Origin: Chryseobacterium sp. SC28
GTDB taxonomy: Bacteria > Bacteroidota > Bacteroidia > Flavobacteriales > Weeksellaceae
DNA: 64,000 nucleotides
Reading direction: 5' to 3'
Assembly: GCF_003932955.1 (NCBI RefSeq)
Contig: NZ_QOVY01000003.1
Location: 62,001-126,000, forward strand
Shown here: piece by piece, positions 25,149 through 33,180 of the stretch
Numbering within the stretch: the stretch's first letter is position 1
Layout: each line of letters opens with the position of its first letter
Notes under the pieces: model-generated
Database searches by the model: none
What the model was told of the DNA's origin: nothing
Seen by the model: the letters and a program-made list of their open reading frames with translations, nothing else
Made by a program: the position numbers and the translations under genes

Positions 25149-26216
25149 ATGCTAGACGAGACGGAGGATTTCTTAGAAGATGAACTTATCAATGAGGATC
25201 ATGCTGCGGATGAAGAAAACAGCGGCTTGTACGAGCACGTCAGTATCACCGTCGATAAAAAACAGGAACCACTCCGGATAGACAAATTTTTATTGATTTT
25301 TCGTCAGAATTCGTCGCGGAACAAAATTGCTCAAACCTGCAAAGCGGGCAACGTGATCGTAAACGGGAAACCCGTGAAACAGAATTACAGAGTAAAACCC
25401 GGCGATGAGATTAGCGTTCTCCTAGCCCATCCGCCCAGAGAAAATGTCATTGTCCCACAAGATATTCCTATCAATATCGTTTACGAAGATGATGATCTTG
25501 TGGTCGTAGATAAGGATCCGGGGATGGTGGTTCATCCCGGTTTCGGAAACTGGGACGGCACCTTGGTCAATGCGCTTGCTTACCATTTCGCAAAAGATCC
25601 AAATTACAATTCAGATCTGGATAGAGTAGGATTGGTACACCGAATCGATAAAGATACTTCGGGATTGCTCGTGATCGCCAAGAATGAATACGCATTGAGC
25701 TATCTGGCAAAACAATTTTTTGAACGGACCACCAAGCGGCTCTACTGGGCATTCGTCTGGGGTAATGTCAAAGATGATGAAGGCACGGTGACCGGACACA
25801 TCGGCAGACATCCGAAAAACAGAATGCAGATGTACACCTACGAAGACGGAAGCCACGGCAAACACGCCGTGACGCATTACAAGGTTTTGGAACGCTTCCG
25901 CTACATGACCTGGATCGAATGCAAATTAGAAACGGGACGCACGCACCAGATCCGCGCTCACCTCAAGCATATTGGTCACACCTTGTTCAACGATGCCCGT
26001 TATGAAGGAAATATCGTCATGAGAGGTGTGGAATTGCCAAAGTACCGGAAATTTGTTCAAAATGTGTTTGAAATTTTGCCCCGACACGCTTTGCACGCAC
26101 ACACATTGGGTTTTATCCACCCAACAACGAAAAAAGAAATGTATTTCGAAAGCCCGATGCCAAAAGATATGCAGGAAGCTGCAGACAGGTGGAGGAAATA
26201 TCTCGATAGTAATTAG
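25149..26216 (+). CDS. rluD: 23S rRNA pseudouridine synthase, RluD-like
   Basis: 355 residues. An S4 RNA-binding domain (about 35-100, with LRIDKFLLIFRQNSSRNKIA) precedes the catalytic domain with HRIDKDTSGLLVIAKNE (catalytic Asp near 163), GRTHQIRAHLKHIGH and the family C-terminus. An acidic N-terminal extension of about 30 residues is normal for Bacteroidota. RluD modifies helix 69 of 23S rRNA. The stop is only 7 nt before the promoter box of the next gene. Confidence 0.94.
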   Translation: MLDETEDFLEDELINEDHAADEENSGLYEHVSITVDKKQEPLRIDKFLLIFRQNSSRNKIAQTCKAGNVIVNGKPVKQNYRVKPGDEISVLLAHPPRENVIVPQDIPINIVYEDDDLVVVDKDPGMVVHPGFGNWDGTLVNALAYHFAKDPNYNSDLDRVGLVHRIDKDTSGLLVIAKNEYALSYLAKQFFERTTKRLYWAFVWGNVKDDEGTVTGHIGRHPKNRMQMYTYEDGSHGKHAVTHYKVLERFRYMTWIECKLETGRTHQIRAHLKHIGHTLFNDARYEGNIVMRGVELPKYRKFVQNVFEILPRHALHAHTLGFIHPTTKKEMYFESPMPKDMQEAADRWRKYLDSN

Positions 26217-26223
26217 TGTTTTA

Positions 26224-26231
26224 TATATTTG
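26224..26231 (+). promoter_or_regulatory. Promoter -7 element for the PorP/SprF gene
   Basis: TATATTTG, only 4 nt before the GTG start at 26236. Transcription should begin at or next to the start codon, implying a leaderless mRNA. Confidence 0.55.
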
Positions 26232-26235
26232 CAGC

Positions 26236-27204
26236 GTGAAGAGAAATTGTATTTTCTATAAGTTTTTTGTCCTCTTTGTCGCGGTTTTTTTTAGCGAATC
26301 AAAAGCTCAGGAAACCTTGCCATTCTACCAGCAGTATTTGGTTGACGGCGACTTTCTGTTCAATCCGGCATTACTGGGTAAGACGGACGACGTGGTGCTG
26401 AATCTCAATTATCAAAAGCAATTTTCGCAACTGAGTGAATCTCCAAATGTGCAGTCTATCGGTCTTCACGCCAATGTCTTCGACCGTGTGGGTGCAGGGG
26501 TTTCATTTTTCCGAGACGAGAATGGTCCTATCTCTTCCAATGGTTTGATGATCGGAGCTTCTTATTTTGTGCCTCTCAGTGACGAGGAAGACCGCCAAGA
26601 TCAGTTCTCATTTGGGATTGGGACAAATTTGTACAATATGAATATCGACTATTCCAAAGTCTTCCCCGAGCAATCGGGAGATCAGCTTTTGGGAGAAAAT
26701 ACCAATGATATTTTTTTGGCTTATGTCAATTTGGGCGCTGCCGTCAAGTATCACCATTTTTTCGCAGGTGCTTCGGTGGTTGATATTCCGGTGAGCAATG
26801 ATGTCCCGATCGTAAACGGAATAGAGCCTTCGCCTACCAAATTTTATCTGAACGCCGGCTACGACTGGCATTTTACCGACGGTGTTTTCGTCACGCCTTC
26901 TTTGATGATGAATCTCAATACCAATTCTGCAAGAATTTTTGATTATAATTTGATGGCCACCGTCTTTGGAGAGAAAAACGATATTTCGGCGGGCATCAGT
27001 TTCCGAAGTGCCAAGACTGCCGTGGGAAGCCAGAATTTGGGAATGTCGCCCATCATCAAAGGTCGGGTAGGAGGCATCACATTTGGTGCAGTTTACAACT
27101 TTGGCGTTTCGGAGCTGACGGATAATTTTGGGAACAGTTTTATGCTGTCGCTTGGATTTAATATAGACAATTTTATCAACTCAAGAGGTTTCCGATATCG
27201 ATAA
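26236..27204 (+). CDS. PorP/SprF family type IX secretion-associated outer membrane protein
   Basis: 322 residues using GTG at 26236 as start (VKRNCIFYKFFVLFVAVFF..., a good signal peptide ending in SKAQ). Starting earlier in the same frame would overlap rluD and precede the promoter. The mature protein begins ETLPFYQQYLVDGDFLFNPALLG, the hallmark of PorP/SprF, followed by beta-barrel strands such as DVVLNLNYQKQF and FSFGIGTNLYNMNIDYS, and ends with a strand. The family inserts or anchors surface proteins exported by type IX secretion. No partner adhesin gene lies next to it, so the cargo is unknown. Confidence 0.88.
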   Translation: MKRNCIFYKFFVLFVAVFFSESKAQETLPFYQQYLVDGDFLFNPALLGKTDDVVLNLNYQKQFSQLSESPNVQSIGLHANVFDRVGAGVSFFRDENGPISSNGLMIGASYFVPLSDEEDRQDQFSFGIGTNLYNMNIDYSKVFPEQSGDQLLGENTNDIFLAYVNLGAAVKYHHFFAGASVVDIPVSNDVPIVNGIEPSPTKFYLNAGYDWHFTDGVFVTPSLMMNLNTNSARIFDYNLMATVFGEKNDISAGISFRSAKTAVGSQNLGMSPIIKGRVGGITFGAVYNFGVSELTDNFGNSFMLSLGFNIDNFINSRGFRYR

Positions 27205-27208
27205 TTTA

Positions 27209-27280
27209 CAATTATCAATGTTTAATTGTTAATGATTCTTGGCGCGATTTAACATTTAACAATTAACAATTAATCATTAA
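27209..27280. repeat. Two heptad arrays before hemW
   Basis: Left array 27209-27236: CAATTAT CAATGTT TAATTGT TAATGAT. Right array 27247-27274: ATTTAAC ATTTAAC AATTAAC AATTAAT. The two are roughly inverted relative to each other. They fill the spacer between the PorP/SprF stop and the TTG start of hemW. Confidence 0.65.
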
Positions 27281-27286
27281 AAAAAA

Positions 27287-28411
27287 TTGATCTACATCCA
27301 CATCCCCTTTTGCAAACAGAAATGCAGCTATTGCAATTTTCATTTTTCAACTTCTTTTAGTCTGAAGGATGAGATGATGTTGGCGATTAAAAACGAAATT
27401 AAGTTGCGGAAAAATGAACTTAATCATAAAACCATCCGATCGCTTTATTTCGGCGGAGGAACGCCTTCGATTCTCACTGTTGATGAAATAAAGTCGGTAA
27501 TGGACGAAATTCAAAAATATTTTAGTTTTGATGAGGCTATTGAAATCACATTAGAATCCAATCCGGACGATTTAAGCAAAAATTTCCTCAAAGAATTATC
27601 CCAAACCGACGTCAACCGATTATCCATCGGAACCCAAAGTTTTTTTGATGAAGATCTGAAATTAATGAATCGCGCGCACAACGCTTCCGAAGCAGAAAGT
27701 TCCATCAAGCGAGCTCAGGATTTTGGATTGGAAAATATCAGCATCGATTTGATTTACGGCTCGCCCACTTCCAACTTCGAAATCTGGAAAGAAAATCTTA
27801 ACAAAACAATTGAGTTACAAGTGCCTCACGTTTCGTCTTACGCTTTGACGGTCGAACCAAAAACGGCTCTGAAAAATTGGATTGAGAACGGAAAAGTAAC
27901 TGCTCCCGCAGAAGCCGAGCAAAATCGGGAATTTTATTATATGTCTGATTTTCTGAAAGATAACGGCTACGATCACTATGAGATTTCAAATTTCGGGAAG
28001 CCTGGTTTTCACTCCAAACATAATTCGGCCTATTGGAAATCCGAAGCGTATTTGGGAATCGGTCCGTCTGCGCATTCTTACGACGGGAACTCCGAGAGAA
28101 GCTGGAATGTCACCAATAATTCAATTTACATCCAAAATATCAATCAAAATATTCTTCCGAAAGAAACCGAAATCCTCTCGGAAAAAGACCGTTTCAACGA
28201 AATGTTGATGATCGGACTCCGAACCAGTTGGGGCGTTGATCTGGATAAAATCAGGCAAAATTTCTCTTCGGAAATCATCGACTATCTTAATAAAGAAATA
28301 AAAAATAAGATTGAGTCCGGAATTTTGAAAATTGAAAATAATCGTCTTTTAATTCCCGAAAAACATTGGTTTTTGGCAGACGGAATTGCAAGTGACTTAT
28401 TTATGGTTTGA
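27287..28411 (+). CDS. hemW: Radical SAM heme chaperone HemW-like
   Basis: 374 residues. The radical SAM cysteine motif CKQKCSYC (CxxxCxxC at 9-16) is followed by GGGTPS near 55, and the C-terminal HemW region (SAYWKSEAYLGIGPSAHS, ERFNEMLMIGLRT-like segment) is complete. HemW was long annotated as oxygen-independent coproporphyrinogen oxidase and is now seen as a heme chaperone. The start is TTG at 27287: an in-frame stop lies three codons upstream, and the very next residues (IYIHIPFC) are the conserved family start. The start directly follows a heptad repeat array. Confidence 0.9.
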   Translation: MIYIHIPFCKQKCSYCNFHFSTSFSLKDEMMLAIKNEIKLRKNELNHKTIRSLYFGGGTPSILTVDEIKSVMDEIQKYFSFDEAIEITLESNPDDLSKNFLKELSQTDVNRLSIGTQSFFDEDLKLMNRAHNASEAESSIKRAQDFGLENISIDLIYGSPTSNFEIWKENLNKTIELQVPHVSSYALTVEPKTALKNWIENGKVTAPAEAEQNREFYYMSDFLKDNGYDHYEISNFGKPGFHSKHNSAYWKSEAYLGIGPSAHSYDGNSERSWNVTNNSIYIQNINQNILPKETEILSEKDRFNEMLMIGLRTSWGVDLDKIRQNFSSEIIDYLNKEIKNKIESGILKIENNRLLIPEKHWFLADGIASDLFMV

Positions 28412-28639
28412 AATTTTTACTTTCAAGTAAAAACAATTTTGTCATTGCTGAAGAGGATAAACGCCGAGATTCTTCGAAATGTAGTATTCCACAAAGTCAA
28501 TGGCAAAACTTCTAATAAAATTTCTATTTTTGTGAAGACAAATCTTTGCTGAGTTTTACGCCTTTGCGAAAGTAAAATATCGTCAATAAGATAAAAAACT
28601 TTGCGAAATTTGCGTTCAAAATTTCATAAATAATAAATC
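28412..28639. repeat. Intergenic region with 9-nt-period repeats before murI
   Basis: Three consecutive nonamers TTTGCTGAG TTTTACGCC TTTGCGAAA (28545-28571) and a further pair TTTGCGAAA TTTGCGTTC (28600-28617). A possible promoter box TATTTTTG lies at 28525-28532. The arrays end 22 nt before the murI start. Confidence 0.5.
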
Positions 28640-29470
28640 TTGAAAAAGAAAAAAGCCGACTATTCTCATCTTTCCGCCAGCCAGCCCATCGGGATTTTTG
28701 ACTCCGGAGTTGGTGGTTTGACGGTGGCCAAAGAAATCAAAAGACTTTTGCCAAACGAAGATCTCATTTATTTTGGCGACACCAAACACTTGCCTTATGG
28801 CGAAAAATCCAGAGAAGCCATCGTGGGTTATTCGACTAAAATCACGCAATTTTTGCTGGACAAAAACTGTAAAGCGATCGTCGTAGCTTGCAATTCTGCA
28901 ACAGCCAACGCGTTGCACGAAGTTCAGGATTTGGTTGCAGAACGCGTTCCCGTGATCGATGTCATCAATCCGGTTGCCGAAAAAGTGGCTTACGAAATCC
29001 ACAACAATGTGGGTGTAATTGCGACCAAAGCAACGGTCAATTCGGGACTTTACAAAAAGTCCATCCGAAAGCATAACAAATTCATCAAAGTGGATGAGCT
29101 GGCAACACCGCTGCTGGTTCCGGCCATCGAAGAAGGTTTCAAAAACCATCCGATTACGCATTCTATAATTTATAATTATCTGAGCAACAATAAATTAAAA
29201 AATATCGAAACCTTGATTCTCGGTTGCACCCATTATCCGCTTTTGATAGATGAGATCAAGCAATATTACGGAAATCGCGTGCGCGTGATCGATTCTCCAA
29301 ATATCGTTGCCCATCAATTGAAAATGATTTTGGACAAGCATCATTTGCTGAACGAAGAACCGCACCAGCCAACTTATCATTTTTATCTTTCGGACATTAC
29401 CAAAAACTTCGAAAAAACTTCGAAAAAATTCTTCGGAAAAGCGATCGATTTGGAGCTAAAAGTGCTGTAA
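28640..29470 (+). CDS. murI: Glutamate racemase
   Basis: 276 residues; makes D-glutamate for peptidoglycan. GIFDSGVGGLTVAKEI near residue 18, the first catalytic Cys in VVACNSATANAL and the second in LGCTHYPLL, with the paired acidic/His residues of the family around them. The start is TTG at 28640: an in-frame stop lies two codons upstream and no ATG occurs before the conserved region. The gene is convergent with rsmD, with only 4 nt between stops. Confidence 0.93.
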   Translation: MKKKKADYSHLSASQPIGIFDSGVGGLTVAKEIKRLLPNEDLIYFGDTKHLPYGEKSREAIVGYSTKITQFLLDKNCKAIVVACNSATANALHEVQDLVAERVPVIDVINPVAEKVAYEIHNNVGVIATKATVNSGLYKKSIRKHNKFIKVDELATPLLVPAIEEGFKNHPITHSIIYNYLSNNKLKNIETLILGCTHYPLLIDEIKQYYGNRVRVIDSPNIVAHQLKMILDKHHLLNEEPHQPTYHFYLSDITKNFEKTSKKFFGKAIDLELKVL

Positions 29471-29474
29471 ATTC

Positions 29475-30041
29475 CTATTCATAAATGGCTTTGGCTTCGA
29501 AAAACGAAAAATTAATGTTGCCATACTTTCTGCTGTCTTTCAAGTTCGGATGTGCATATTTTTGCCGGCTTTGATGCTCCAAAATAAACAGTCCGTTTGG
29601 TTTCAGTAAATCATTAGATAAAACCAAATCAATCAGCTCGTTATATTTATTTTCGTCGGTTTCGAAAGGTGCATCAGCAAAGATAATATCGTATTTTTTC
29701 TCATGATTTTTCTTTCTTTTCAGCCAATCGAAAACATCAAAACGCTGCGTGTTCACCTGCAATCCCATTCCCAATTCCTGAGCCGTCGCATTGATGAAAC
29801 CGGCGTGTTTGGGATTCAATTCGACAGCCGTGATGTCTTGGCAATCTCGGGAAGCAAATTCTAAAGTGATGGAACCGATGCCTGCAAAAAGATCCAAAAC
29901 CGAGCAGAATTCCAAGTCGAACCGATGCTCGATAATGCTGAACAGCGCTTCCTTTGCAAAGTCTGTCGTTGGGCGCACGTCGGAGTTTTTTGGGGCTGCA
30001 ATTTTCTTGGCCTTCCATTTTCCGGAGATTATTCTGTACAT
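29475..30041 (-). CDS. rsmD: 16S rRNA (guanine966-N2)-methyltransferase
   Basis: 188 residues. RsmD opening MYRIISGKWKAKKIAAP and RPTTDFAKEALFSII, SAM-binding motif VLDLFAGIGSITLEFASR (about 49-66) and TAVELNPKHAGFI. Motif IV, usually (D/N)PP(Y/F) in N-methyltransferases, reads ADAPFE here (about 124-129), so the first proline is replaced by alanine. The fold and other motifs are intact, so activity is likely but the change is worth noting. It lies downstream of DUF3822 on the same strand, separated by a repeat-filled spacer. Confidence 0.9.
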   Translation of the reverse strand: MYRIISGKWKAKKIAAPKNSDVRPTTDFAKEALFSIIEHRFDLEFCSVLDLFAGIGSITLEFASRDCQDITAVELNPKHAGFINATAQELGMGLQVNTQRFDVFDWLKRKKNHEKKYDIIFADAPFETDENKYNELIDLVLSNDLLKPNGLFILEHQSRQKYAHPNLKDSRKYGNINFSFFEAKAIYE

Positions 30042-30051
30042 AATTGACTAG

Positions 30052-30093
30052 TTGATGATTGATAGTTGATAATTGATAGTTGATGATTGATAA
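30052..30093. repeat. Heptad array TTGATRR x6 upstream of rsmD
   Basis: Six perfect consecutive heptads: TTGATGA TTGATAG TTGATAA TTGATAG TTGATGA TTGATAA (30052-30093), preceded by TTGACTA at 30044-30050 one base out of phase. It is the most regular of the arrays in the window and sits 10 nt upstream of the rsmD start codon. Confidence 0.75.
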
Positions 30094-30108
30094 TTCAAAA
30101 TGATGTGC

Positions 30109-30245
30109 TTAACCACAAAAGGCACAAAAGTTTTTCGGGATTTTAGGTTTTTCTAAAGTCCAAAAAAGCGTGGTTTAAATTATTCCTTTTTTGAACTTTC
30201 CGGTTTTTGATTTTTAAATCTTCTTTTGTGACTTTTGTAGTTTAA
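30109..30245. repeat. Region bounded by inverted copies of a 9-nt-period repeat
   Basis: Left end 30109-30130 contains AACCACAAAAGGCACAAAAG; right end 30223-30245 contains CTTTTGTGACTTTTGTAG, an imperfect reverse complement. The left copy recurs exactly, inverted, at 63704-63725. The 90 nt between show no recognised gene. Confidence 0.55.
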
Positions 30246-30250
30246 AAAAA

Positions 30251-30967
30251 TTAAGCAAGCACAAAATTCTTCTTGTGCAAGTTGTCGAAAACGATTTTCA
30301 GATTGGGGACAAATTTCTGCATTTCCGAGATGAAGGTTTCGTTTTCCGAAGTTTCACCATAAATGTAAAAGTAAGTTTCGGAGAGTCCAAAATCGATTTT
30401 GCTCAAGCTAAACATAATGAAATAAAGGAAATCAACCTCCGAAGTCGCATCGAGATTGTTATAAAGAATGACTTTTTTGTCTTCAATTGCAAAAAATTCC
30501 GCTTGCTGATGATAGAGATTGACGTGGATTTCCTTTCTGTTTTTGACGTTTATAGAATTTAGAAATTTCTCACCGGAAAAATTAAAAAGAACCGGAACAT
30601 CCAACGCCTTGATTTTCTGATAATAATCTTTCGGAAAACTGTAGTAGAACTGAACTCCAAATTTCTTATTGACAGCCAGCATCAACTCCTCCGAATCTTT
30701 GTTCACATCGGCATTGTAGGCAATCAGATCGTAACCCAAATCGTGCCGGTCAAAACCTTCTTCTACCAAAGAAAAATGGTTTATAGCCGAGATGACGGCA
30801 ATTTCGGCAAACTTTTCGGAAGCCAAAACCTCGTGCAGTTTTTCCGCCACCAGATTCGCCGGCGTTTCCTCATCCTGCAACCAGATTTTTTCTTCCAAAA
30901 CCTTTCTGGACTTAGAAATCTGCCATTGCAAGCCATCTTTCGTAAAAAGTAAGGACAATTTCCTCAT
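30251..30967 (-). CDS. DUF3822 family protein
   Basis: 238 residues, cytoplasmic (no signal or TM). Recognisable features are the opening LSLLFTKDGLQWQI, the middle FYYSFPKDYYQKIKALDVPVLFNFSG, and NRKEIHVNLYHQQAEFFAIEDKKVILYNN, a paired-strand pattern reminiscent of actin-like folds, which is inference. DUF3822 genes accompany rsmD in Bacteroidota; no function is known. The start codon overlaps the stop of a possible 31-codon upstream frame (ATGA), and the promoter lies about 105 nt upstream, in front of that frame. Confidence 0.8.
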   Translation of the reverse strand: MRKLSLLFTKDGLQWQISKSRKVLEEKIWLQDEETPANLVAEKLHEVLASEKFAEIAVISAINHFSLVEEGFDRHDLGYDLIAYNADVNKDSEELMLAVNKKFGVQFYYSFPKDYYQKIKALDVPVLFNFSGEKFLNSINVKNRKEIHVNLYHQQAEFFAIEDKKVILYNNLDATSEVDFLYFIMFSLSKIDFGLSETYFYIYGETSENETFISEMQKFVPNLKIVFDNLHKKNFVLA

Positions 30968-31059
30968 ATCTTAATATCAATAAAATTAATTTTTTGCACC
31001 GCTTTTTCGTCTTCCGTTTTGAATTCTTCACTCAGAGATTTTGATGAGTCTGCCCGCAC
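30964..31059 (-). CDS. Possible small upstream gene coupled to DUF3822 (31 residues)
   Basis: A GTG-started frame begins MRADSSKSLSEEFKTEDEKA and ends INFIDIKI, with its TGA overlapping the DUF3822 ATG by 3 nt. Its GTG lies about 8 nt downstream of the transcription start expected from the TAACTTTG box at 31080-31073, the short leader length seen at other genes here. Charged, helical composition; no family recognised. It could be a leader peptide or simply part of a 5' leader. Confidence 0.35.
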   Translation of the reverse strand: MRADSSKSLSEEFKTEDEKAVQKINFIDIKI

Positions 31060-31072
31060 CGGATATGCTTTG

Positions 31073-31080
31073 CAAAGTTA
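31073..31080 (-). promoter_or_regulatory. Promoter -7 element for the DUF3822-rsmD unit
   Basis: TAACTTTG on the minus strand, with a TTG upstream at a 22-nt spacer. It is 105 nt before the DUF3822 ATG. Confidence 0.55.
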
Positions 31081-31163
31081 AAAAATTAAAACTTTAGGTT
31101 TCCAAACGCGGTCAATTCTTGCAGAATTGGTTATCTTCGCAAGATAATTTGATTTAATTTCCG

Positions 31164-32333
31164 ATGCTAAGATTATCACTTTTCTTTTTAATATTCGCCA
31201 TTCAGCTTGGTTTTGCGCAGACGAATATCAAGTTCGAAGATACCGATTTCAACGCGATTCTTGCCAAAGCCAAAAGCGAAAAAAAACTTATTTTCCTCGA
31301 TGCTTATGCTGCGTGGTGTGGCCCTTGTAAGCTGATGGAACGCAACGTTTTCACCGATGCAAATGTAGCAGATTATTACAACAAAAATTTCATCAATGCC
31401 CATTTTGATATGGAAAAAGGCGAGGGTCCAAATCTTGCCGCGAAATATGGCATCAGAAGTTATCCAACTTTATTATTCCTAAATGCAGAAGGCGAAGTGG
31501 TTGGCAAAGAATTGGGCTATTTGAATGCCGAAGATTTTTTGGCTTTGGGGAAGAAGAATAACAACCCGAACCTCGTGAATACCAATTTGAAAGAAGCCTT
31601 TCTGAAAGGGCATTTGGATCAGAAGACTTTGCTTAGCTTTATCAATCTTTATGCGGGCAAAGACCCCTTTTTGGCAAAGCAAGCCTCCGAAAAATATTTT
31701 GCGAACAAGAAGGACAAATCTTTTTCCGGAGAAGAAATCAATGCGCTCCTGAATTTTACTCAATCTGTGGATGATGCCAATTACAAAGTTTTTGTGGACA
31801 ATAAGGCCGCAATCGTAGAGTTATTGACCGAGAAAAATTATACCCAGTTCGATAATTATCTCAAGTTGATGAAACTCGTAACCGCTGCCACAGACGATAA
31901 AACGAAAACCATCGACGATGCCAAAGTTCTGAAAGAAGGCGAAGGCCTGCTCCCAAAAGACGATCTTGTCAAAAGCCTGAATATTTACAAACTCAATTAT
32001 TACATCGCGCACGAGAATTATCCTGCTTACGAAAAAACCGCTTTGGAATATTACAAAAATCCGGACGATTTCAACAACTCAGAATTATTGGCTGCTGCAA
32101 GCGTATTTGCGGAACATGTTTCCAATCCGCAATCGCTCCAAAGCGCTGCAAGATGGGCGGAGAAAGTGGTGATGACTCAGGAAAATTATGATTCGGTAAG
32201 TGTGCTCGCGATTTTGTATGATAAATTGGGAAAAAAAGACGAAGCCAAAATGTTCGCGGGAATGGCAGCTAACTTCGCTAAAGAAGAAAACAGAGAGGCC
32301 ACCAAAATGAACGAAATCCTGAATAAAAAATGA
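31164..32333 (+). CDS. Secreted thioredoxin-fold protein
   Basis: 389 residues. A signal peptide (LSLFFLIFAIQLGFAQ, cleavage near residue 18) leads to a thioredoxin domain (about 20-135) with the active site AAWCGPCKLMERNVF and the cis-Pro region YGIRSYPTLLFL. The remaining 250 residues are helical and TPR-like in character (repeated Tyr/Ala/Leu pattern), with no recognised family. Predicted to be periplasmic and to act in thiol reduction or oxidative folding. The stop overlaps the next gene's start by 4 nt (ATGA), indicating coupling with the DUF3575 protein. Confidence 0.87.
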   Translation: MLRLSLFFLIFAIQLGFAQTNIKFEDTDFNAILAKAKSEKKLIFLDAYAAWCGPCKLMERNVFTDANVADYYNKNFINAHFDMEKGEGPNLAAKYGIRSYPTLLFLNAEGEVVGKELGYLNAEDFLALGKKNNNPNLVNTNLKEAFLKGHLDQKTLLSFINLYAGKDPFLAKQASEKYFANKKDKSFSGEEINALLNFTQSVDDANYKVFVDNKAAIVELLTEKNYTQFDNYLKLMKLVTAATDDKTKTIDDAKVLKEGEGLLPKDDLVKSLNIYKLNYYIAHENYPAYEKTALEYYKNPDDFNNSELLAAASVFAEHVSNPQSLQSAARWAEKVVMTQENYDSVSVLAILYDKLGKKDEAKMFAGMAANFAKEENREATKMNEILNKK

Positions 32334-32953
32334 CGATGAAAAAACCGGTAACCCTTATTTTAATCGCTGTTTCAACGCTTGGCTTTTCTCAAAAAAACGA
32401 AACCTATGTCAAAGGAAATGCATTGTTTCTGACGATCGGGATGCTGAATGTGGGTGTAGAACGCCGCTTTTCAGAGCATTTTACCGGCCAGGCCGACATC
32501 TTCGTTTCGCCTTGGAAATCCTTTGATGGGCGTCGGGCTCTGTTTGCGATTGGAACTGTGGAAGGTAGATATTATTTCGATGAGGCCTTCAAACATTGGT
32601 ATGTTGGCGCCAGCATCGGTTTTGGCGTTTTCAATGTTCAAAAATGGAATTATTGGGGCAATGAACTTTACACGGATAAAGAAGGAAATCTGACACCCTA
32701 CCGAAAAAATCAACTTTATCAGAAGGGTTTTTCTTATATGATGGGTGTCACGGGCGGCTATCAGTTCCGGCTTGCCGACCGATGGAATATGGACATATTC
32801 CTGGGCGTGGGCAATCAGCAGGGCTTTTACAAAGGTTATGTAGAAGGCTTGCCCGAAACCCCGGAAAACCGATATGACGATGTGGAACACTGGGACAAAA
32901 GCGGCGAGATCATTCCTTTCAAAGCAGGTGTTATGATATCCTATAAACTATAA
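32330..32953 (+). CDS. DUF3575-like outer membrane barrel protein
   Basis: 207 residues with a signal peptide (VTLILIAVSTLGFSQ). The mature part matches the DUF3575 pattern: GNALFLTIGMLNVGVERRFSE, then VSPWKSFDGRRAL, a long segment with aromatic strands, and GFSYMMGVTGGYQFRLADRWNMD. It ends in a strand, PFKAGVMISYKL. DUF3575 proteins are outer-membrane barrels of unknown role, often near fimbrial genes in Bacteroides, which is not the case here. Coupled by a 4-nt overlap to the preceding thioredoxin-fold gene, and followed 3 nt later by a small membrane protein. Confidence 0.7.
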   Translation: MTMKKPVTLILIAVSTLGFSQKNETYVKGNALFLTIGMLNVGVERRFSEHFTGQADIFVSPWKSFDGRRALFAIGTVEGRYYFDEAFKHWYVGASIGFGVFNVQKWNYWGNELYTDKEGNLTPYRKNQLYQKGFSYMMGVTGGYQFRLADRWNMDIFLGVGNQQGFYKGYVEGLPETPENRYDDVEHWDKSGEIIPFKAGVMISYKL

Positions 32954-32956
32954 AGT

Positions 32957-33160
32957 ATGAACAAGAATCTTTCAAAATATGCACTGATTCTCCTCCTCAC
33001 TTTTGTCCTTGTTTTTCTGATGAATTACATCGGGAACGATGCTCGGGACAGATTATCAAGAGCGTTGCTCACAGGTTTCGCCGCAGTAGTTGGCCTTGGA
33101 ATAGGATTGTGGATTTACAGCAGAAGAGATCGGGAAGACGACCGAAATAATTTTGATTAA
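32957..33160 (+). CDS. Small two-helix membrane protein
   Basis: 67 residues, hypothetical. Two TM helices are evident (ALILLLTFVLVFLMNYI, about 8-24, and LLTGFAAVVGLGIGLWIY, about 37-54), with a charged loop NDARDRLSR and a basic/acidic tail SRRDREDDRNNFD. It starts 3 nt after the DUF3575 stop and ends 20 nt before the lpxH-like gene, so it is part of the same run of genes. Function unknown. Confidence 0.75.
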   Translation: MNKNLSKYALILLLTFVLVFLMNYIGNDARDRLSRALLTGFAAVVGLGIGLWIYSRRDREDDRNNFD

Positions 33161-33180
33161 TTTTTCTCTTATTTTCAGAT

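Noticed and set aside
30052-30093. Heptad arrays as CRISPR or as transposon ends
   Set aside because: Units are only 7 nt and contiguous with no spacers; no cas or transposase genes are nearby.
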